Positions 14,003 through 17,497 of a stretch of 17,497 nt of DNA are shown piece by piece. The stretch is from Geodermatophilaceae bacterium (GTDB lineage Bacteria; Actinomycetota; Actinomycetes; Mycobacteriales; Geodermatophilaceae), in the NCBI GenBank assembly GCA_013696785.1, contig JACCXW010000307.1, forward strand, positions 1 through 17,497, written 5' to 3'. Under the pieces are notes generated by a model, which was given only the letters and a program-made list of their open reading frames with translations, was not told where the DNA came from and searched no databases. Position numbers and translations under genes: made by a program. The number at the start of each line of letters is the position of its first letter. Within the stretch, counting starts at the first letter, position 1.

Positions 14003-14763
14003 GCGCGGGTCACCACCATCATCTCTACCTCGACCGTGCCTCGCTGATCCACCGGCTCCCACCGCAGTGCAAGATCGCGGCCGTCGTGCTCTTCGTCACC
14101 GCCGTTGTCACGACGCCGCGGGGCTCGTGGTGGCCGTACGCGGTCTACGTTCTCGCGCTAGGCGCCGTAGCCGCCGCCGGCCGCGTTCCCGCACCGACGA
14201 TCCTGCGCCGCATGATCATCGAAACACCATTCGTGCTGTTCGCCGTCATCCTGCCGTTCGCCTCGCCGGGCCCGAAGACCGACGTGCTCGGCCTGACGTT
14301 GTCTGCGACCGGGCTGGAATCCGCCGGGATCCTGCTGGCCAAAGGCACCCTGGGAGTGGTCGCCTCGATCCTGCTGGCGGCGACCACTCAGCCCCGCGAT
14401 CTGCTGCTGGGACTGCAGCGATTGCACATGCCACAGCTGCTGGTGCAGATCATGACGTTCATGTTCCGCTACATCGAGGTGGTCCTCGGCGAGATGAACC
14501 GGATGCGCGTCGCCCGCGAGTCGCGCGGTTTCGACGCCCGCCATGTCGGGCACCTGAAGGTGGTCGCGCAGTCCGCGGGAGCCTTGTTCATCCGCTGCTA
14601 CGAACGGGGAGAGCGGGTGCACCTGGCGATGCTGTCCCGCGGCTACACCGGCCGGCTGCCGGTGTTCGCCGATGCGAGGTCCTCCACCGGCCAATGGGCG
14701 ATGGCCGCGCTGTTGCCGCTGGTTGCCGTCGCGACCACCGTGGCGGCCTGGGCGACGTTGTGA
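13999..14763 (+). CDS. cbiQ: ECF transporter transmembrane component CbiQ/NikQ
   Basis: CbiQ (T component) is the membrane scaffold that joins the metal-binding M subunit to the ATPases. The 254-residue protein has several membrane helices and both coupling-helix Ala-Arg-Gly type motifs, ARESRG (172-177) and AMLSRG (210-215), which dock in the grooves of CbiO. The N-terminus carries a run of four histidines (residues 5-8, GHHHHLYLDRAS), a plausible metal-handling feature on the cytoplasmic side. It starts at GTG 13999 overlapping the PDGLE gene and ends overlapping cbiO, both by GTGA, so stoichiometric expression is likely. Confidence 0.93.
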   Translation: MSAGHHHHLYLDRASLIHRLPPQCKIAAVVLFVTAVVTTPRGSWWPYAVYVLALGAVAAAGRVPAPTILRRMIIETPFVLFAVILPFASPGPKTDVLGLTLSATGLESAGILLAKGTLGVVASILLAATTQPRDLLLGLQRLHMPQLLVQIMTFMFRYIEVVLGEMNRMRVARESRGFDARHVGHLKVVAQSAGALFIRCYERGERVHLAMLSRGYTGRLPVFADARSSTGQWAMAALLPLVAVATTVAAWATL

Positions 14764-15533
14764 CCGCATCGCTTGTCGTCCATGGGCTCGCATTCGCCTA
14801 CCCTGACGGCCATCAGGCCCTGTACGGCGTGGATCTGACCGTCGCTCGCGGCGAACGGGTCGCCGTTCTCGGACCGAACGGCGCCGGCAAGACAACGCTC
14901 GTCCTGCACCTCAACGGCATCCTCGGGGGCGGCCGGGGCACGGTGGCAGTCGCCGGGCTGCCGGTGACGAAGGAGCACGTCCGGGAGATCCGTCGCCGCG
15001 TGGGCATCGTCTTCCAGGACCCCGACGACCAGCTATTCATGCCCACCGTTCGAGAGGACGTCGCCTTCGGGCCGGCAAACCTGGGACTGCGCGGGCCGGA
15101 GTTGGCCGACCGCGTCCACGAGGCGCTGGTCCAGGTGGGGATGGCCGAGTACGCCGACCGCCCGCCGCATCACCTGTCCTACGGGCAACGCCGTCGCGTC
15201 GCCGTCGCCACCGTCCTCGCGATGCGCCCGGAGATCCTGGTGCTGGACGAGCCCTCATCCAACCTGGATCCGGCCAGCCGACGAGAGTTGGCCGACATCC
15301 TGCTGGGACTGCCGATCACCATCCTGATGGTGACCCACGACCTGCCGTACGCGCTGCAGCTGTGTCCGCGGTCGGTCATCCTCGACGACGGTGTGATCGT
15401 CGCCGACGGCTCGACGTACGACCTGCTCTGCGACGACGCGACCATGACCGCGCATCGGTTGGAACTGCCGTTCGGCTTCGACCCGCGGTCCGCAATGTCA
15501 GTCGCACCAGCGGCGAGCCCGAGCTTTCCGTAG
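14760..15533 (+). CDS. cbiO: ECF nickel/cobalt transporter ATP-binding protein CbiO/NikO
   Basis: CbiO powers metal uptake by ATP hydrolysis. All ABC ATPase motifs are present in the 257-residue protein: Walker A GPNGAGKTT (38-46), Q-loop VFQDPDDQLF with Gln86 (84-93), signature LSYGQ (139-143), Walker B ILVLDE (159-164), D-loop SNLDP and switch His193 in VTHD. The PDDQLF after the Q-loop is typical of ECF ATPases and contacts CbiQ. The GTG at 14760 in a GTGA overlap with cbiQ is the start; the longer open frame upstream is a shadow of cbiQ. Only one ATPase gene is present, so a homodimer is expected. Last gene of the operon, followed by a stem-loop. Confidence 0.95.
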   Translation: MTASLVVHGLAFAYPDGHQALYGVDLTVARGERVAVLGPNGAGKTTLVLHLNGILGGGRGTVAVAGLPVTKEHVREIRRRVGIVFQDPDDQLFMPTVREDVAFGPANLGLRGPELADRVHEALVQVGMAEYADRPPHHLSYGQRRRVAVATVLAMRPEILVLDEPSSNLDPASRRELADILLGLPITILMVTHDLPYALQLCPRSVILDDGVIVADGSTYDLLCDDATMTAHRLELPFGFDPRSAMSVAPAASPSFP

Positions 15534-15624
15534 CCGTAGCGGTCCTGTCCGGAATCGGTACCGCCACCTACGCCGCCGTGGCTGCCGCCGGCCGACTTGC
15601 TCCGCCTCGCCGTCGATGATCATG

Positions 15625-15655
15625 GGGAACGACCGGCCAGAGCCGGCAAATTCCC
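15625..15655. terminator. Two-step stem-loop between convergent cbiO and MFS genes
   Basis: CCGGC (15633-15637) pairs with GCCGG (15642-15646) around the loop CAGA, and outside this GGGAA (15625-15629) pairs with TTCCC (15651-15655) across small internal loops. The element sits in the 126-base gap between two convergent genes and could end transcription from both sides. There is no clear U-run. The rest of the gap (15534-15624) holds nothing I recognise. Confidence 0.5.
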
Positions 15656-15659
15656 GACG

Positions 15660-16894
15660 TCATCGAACGGATAGCGGCATTTCCCGGAGATCACGTCCCG
15701 GCTGAGACGGCACCAGGGCTGGGGTAGGCACCGGGCGGAGCAACAGCCACACCGCCGGGACAGCGATGACGGTGGCGGTAGCAGCGATGAGCAGCCGGTA
15801 GTCGACAACCCCGATGAGGGCCGCACCCGCGGCGATCGACACCGTTTGCGGGCCGGTCATCGCGAGCTGCGTCGCCGCGCTGACCCGCCCCTGCAACCGG
15901 GCCGGGGTGAACCGCTGGCGGGCGGTGACGAATCCGACGATCAACCACGGAATCGCCACGCCGCCGAGGACTGCGCCGACCGCGACCGCAGCGAGCGAGG
16001 TCGACGCGAAGCCGATGCTGCTCACCGCGAAAAGGCCCAACGCTGCGCCCACCGTGCGCGTCTCGCCCACACGCTTGATCAGCAGGACGGCGGTGATCCC
16101 GCCGAGGATGCTGCCACCGCCCTGCAGGCTCATCAGGACACCGAAGAACGCCGGCTCGCGGCCCAGCCCCTCCTCCACCACGGCGAAGACGATGCTGTCG
16201 TAGGTGCCGATCACGGCGAAAGCGATGACGACGGCGATCACGAGCTGCCACAGCAGCGGATTCGCGCGGAGATGCCGGAAGCCCGCAGTGAACTCGCGCC
16301 CGAAGCTTTCCCGCGGCTGCTCGTCCGGGTCGGACTCCTGAACCCGGACGGTGAGAAGTGCAACGACCGCCAGGAGAAACGTCGCCGCCGCGAGCAGAGA
16401 CAGGGCTCCCCCGCCGTACGCCGCATAGATCCCCGCGCCGACCAGCGGGCTGAGGATCCGCAAGCCCTGGTCGATCGTGCTCAGCGCGGCGTTGGCGGCG
16501 GCGAGGTCCTCATCCGGCAGCAGGTCTTTGAGCAGCCCGGACTGGGCCGCGCCGATCACCGTCCCGATCAGGCCGTACCCGAAGGCGACGGCGTAGATGA
16601 TCCACAGATCGGCCACGGAGGAGACGGCGAGCAGCGACAGCACCATCGCCGCGCCGACGAGGAAGGTGGTGATGAGTAGCGGGCGGCGGCGGACCCGATC
16701 CGCGAGATGACCACCCACCGGCTCAGGAACACCGGGACCGCCAGCGCCAGGAAGACCAGCCCGGCCGCGGAGTTGCTGCCGGTCAGGTCTTTCGCCCAGA
16801 TTGCCAGCGACAGGTACAGCGCGCTGTCCCCGAAGTTGCTAAGCGACCAGCCGACGAGCAGGCGGCGAAACCGTGGCTCCCGCAGGGCGCCCAT
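15660..16894 (-). pseudogene. MFS exporter (EntS-like MFS_3 type) split by a one-base frameshift
   Basis: The protein begins at ATG 16894 with MGALREPRFRRLLVGWSLSNFGDSA-like sequence and the first two helices in one frame, reaching VPVFLS. The conserved loop after helix 2, GGHLADRVRRRP, is in the next frame, which then stays open to 15660 and supplies the other ten or so helices. Adding one C on the coding strand near 16720-16724 would restore VFLS-PVGGHLADR and a normal length of about 411 residues. Left as is, the first frame goes on to 16568 with non-MFS sequence. This may be a real inactivating mutation or a base-call error. Its start overlaps the ArsR-like gene's stop by one base (TGATG), so the regulator probably controls it. 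Substrate unknown; relatives export drugs or siderophores. Confidence 0.8.
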
Positions 16895-17497
16895 CAGTCC
16901 TCCAGGGGGGTGAACAGGCCGACGCTGCTGGCGATGAACAGCCGCACCGGCTGGCGCCCGTCCGTGCCGTGCCCCGCAGTGCCGTGCCCTGCAGTGCCGT
17001 CCCCGGCTTTGCCGCCCCCGTGGGTACGGCGACCGTCGTCGCGCAGCCGCCGGACGAAGTGCCGCTCGATGAGGGCGTCCACCTCGGCGCTGATCTCGGC
17101 GAGCTCCTCGGGTGTCAGCCAGGCGGGGGCACCGGACATGAGCGACGCGCGGCGCCACGCCTCGGACTCCTCGCCACGGCGCTGCAGCCATGCCCGGATG
17201 CGGGCGAATTCATGGCGGAGGAAGAACTCGTCGAAGGCATCCCCCGCGGGTTTCGACGCATCTCCGCCGGCCCCGGCGCCCGCGTCTATCGCGACCTGCT
17301 GCCGCAGGCTGGCCAGCCGCCACGGCTTCTGCCGGCCCTCGCCCGGCACCGCCTCGATGAAGCCGAACCGCGCCAGCGTCCGGAGGTGGAACGAGCAACT
17401 GGCGACACTCTGCCCGGACAGCTCCGCGCACCGAGTCGCGGTAGCCGATCCCTCTCCCGCGAGGATCTCCAACAGGGCGAGGCGGGTGGGGTGGGCG
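16894..17497 (-). CDS. ArsR-like winged-helix transcriptional regulator, N-terminus cut by window edge
   Basis: The frame runs from the right edge and encodes at least 201 residues without the first few. It opens AHPTRLALLEILAGEG, then SATATRCAELSGQSVASCSF and HLRTLARFGFIEAV, the helix-turn-helix and wing of ArsR-type regulators (close to the HTH_20 subfamily). The TTG at 17472 is internal, because the family sequence continues upstream of it. No Cys pair typical of metal-sensing ArsR proteins is seen; one Cys lies in the DNA-binding helices. The C-terminal 120 residues hold charged helices (FLRHEFARIRAWLQRRGEES) and a Gly/Thr-rich repeat. It is the first gene of a pair with the MFS exporter and is likely its regulator. 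Confidence 0.88.
   Translation of the reverse strand, partial: AHPTRLALLEILAGEGSATATRCAELSGQSVASCSFHLRTLARFGFIEAVPGEGRQKPWRLASLRQQVAIDAGAGAGGDASKPAGDAFDEFFLRHEFARIRAWLQRRGEESEAWRRASLMSGAPAWLTPEELAEISAEVDALIERHFVRRLRDDGRRTHGGGKAGDGTAGHGTAGHGTDGRQPVRLFIASSVGLFTPLED
16964..17006 (-). repeat. 15-base tandem repeat within the regulator gene
   Basis: Two units of 15 bases (16964-16978 and 16979-16993) differ at one base, and a third partial unit runs to about 17006. On the coding strand they encode GTAGHGTAGHGTDG near the C-terminus of the ArsR-like protein. Such a repeat can change length without breaking the frame. Confidence 0.75.

Noticed and set aside
13947..14759. Upstream part of the open frame that runs into cbiO, as a CbiO fusion
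   Set aside because: It is Arg/Pro-rich shadow sequence over cbiQ; ABC homology starts exactly after GTG 14760.
15660..16718. MFS gene starting at GTG 16718
   Set aside because: This start would drop the first two membrane helices, which are clearly encoded in the neighbouring frame from ATG 16894 next to the regulator stop.
1..17497. tRNA, rRNA, 4.5S RNA, CRISPR or transposon parts
   Set aside because: I looked for conserved tRNA arms, repeat-spacer patterns, transposase motifs and terminal repeats on both strands and found none.

Overview
The window is high-GC DNA from an actinomycete (Actinomycetota). Codons have strong GC at third positions, GTG is a very common start, and the gene order amtB-glnK-glnD ... 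ffh ... proS ... rpsP-khpA-rimM-trmD is the one known from Streptomyces and relatives. I cannot place it below phylum or class from sequence alone. I see no RNA genes, insertion sequences, CRISPR arrays or prophage parts, and no gene-free stretch longer than 300 bases.

Positions 1-7200 are mostly minus strand and housekeeping. From right to left they hold a small cupin, ffh (signal recognition particle GTPase), a metal-dependent amidohydrolase, one lone plus-strand gene for an 89-residue unknown protein, proS (archaeal/eukaryotic-like prolyl-tRNA synthetase), a DUF402 gene, then the tightly packed rpsP-khpA-rimM-trmD unit (ribosomal protein S16, KH RNA-binding protein, 16S maturation factor, tRNA m1G37 methyltransferase; trmD is cut by the left edge).

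Positions 7195-11340 are the nitrogen-control operon amtB-glnK-glnD, with each stop codon overlapping the next start. Upstream of amtB lies a near-complete GlnR-type operator with four 5-base half sites spaced 6 bases apart. AmtB imports ammonium, GlnK senses nitrogen status and blocks AmtB, and GlnD modifies GlnK. The cupin overlaps the stop of glnD and so is probably made with it.

Positions 11379-12749 hold a secreted protein of about eight beta-propeller-like repeats, whose best start codon is an unusual ATA. Positions 12873-15533, plus strand, hold a four-gene ECF-type nickel/cobalt importer: CbiM/NikM substrate protein, PDGLE small subunit, CbiQ/NikQ and CbiO/NikO ATPase. At the right end a minus-strand pair encodes an ArsR-like regulator (cut by the edge) and an MFS exporter that is split by an apparent one-base frameshift.

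I did not find a clearly new multi-gene system. The points most worth a second look are the cupin coupled to glnD, the inverted repeat that takes in both stop codons of a convergent pair, the probable leaderless proS transcript, and three genes (DUF402, propeller, MFS) whose reading frames look damaged or start in a non-standard way.
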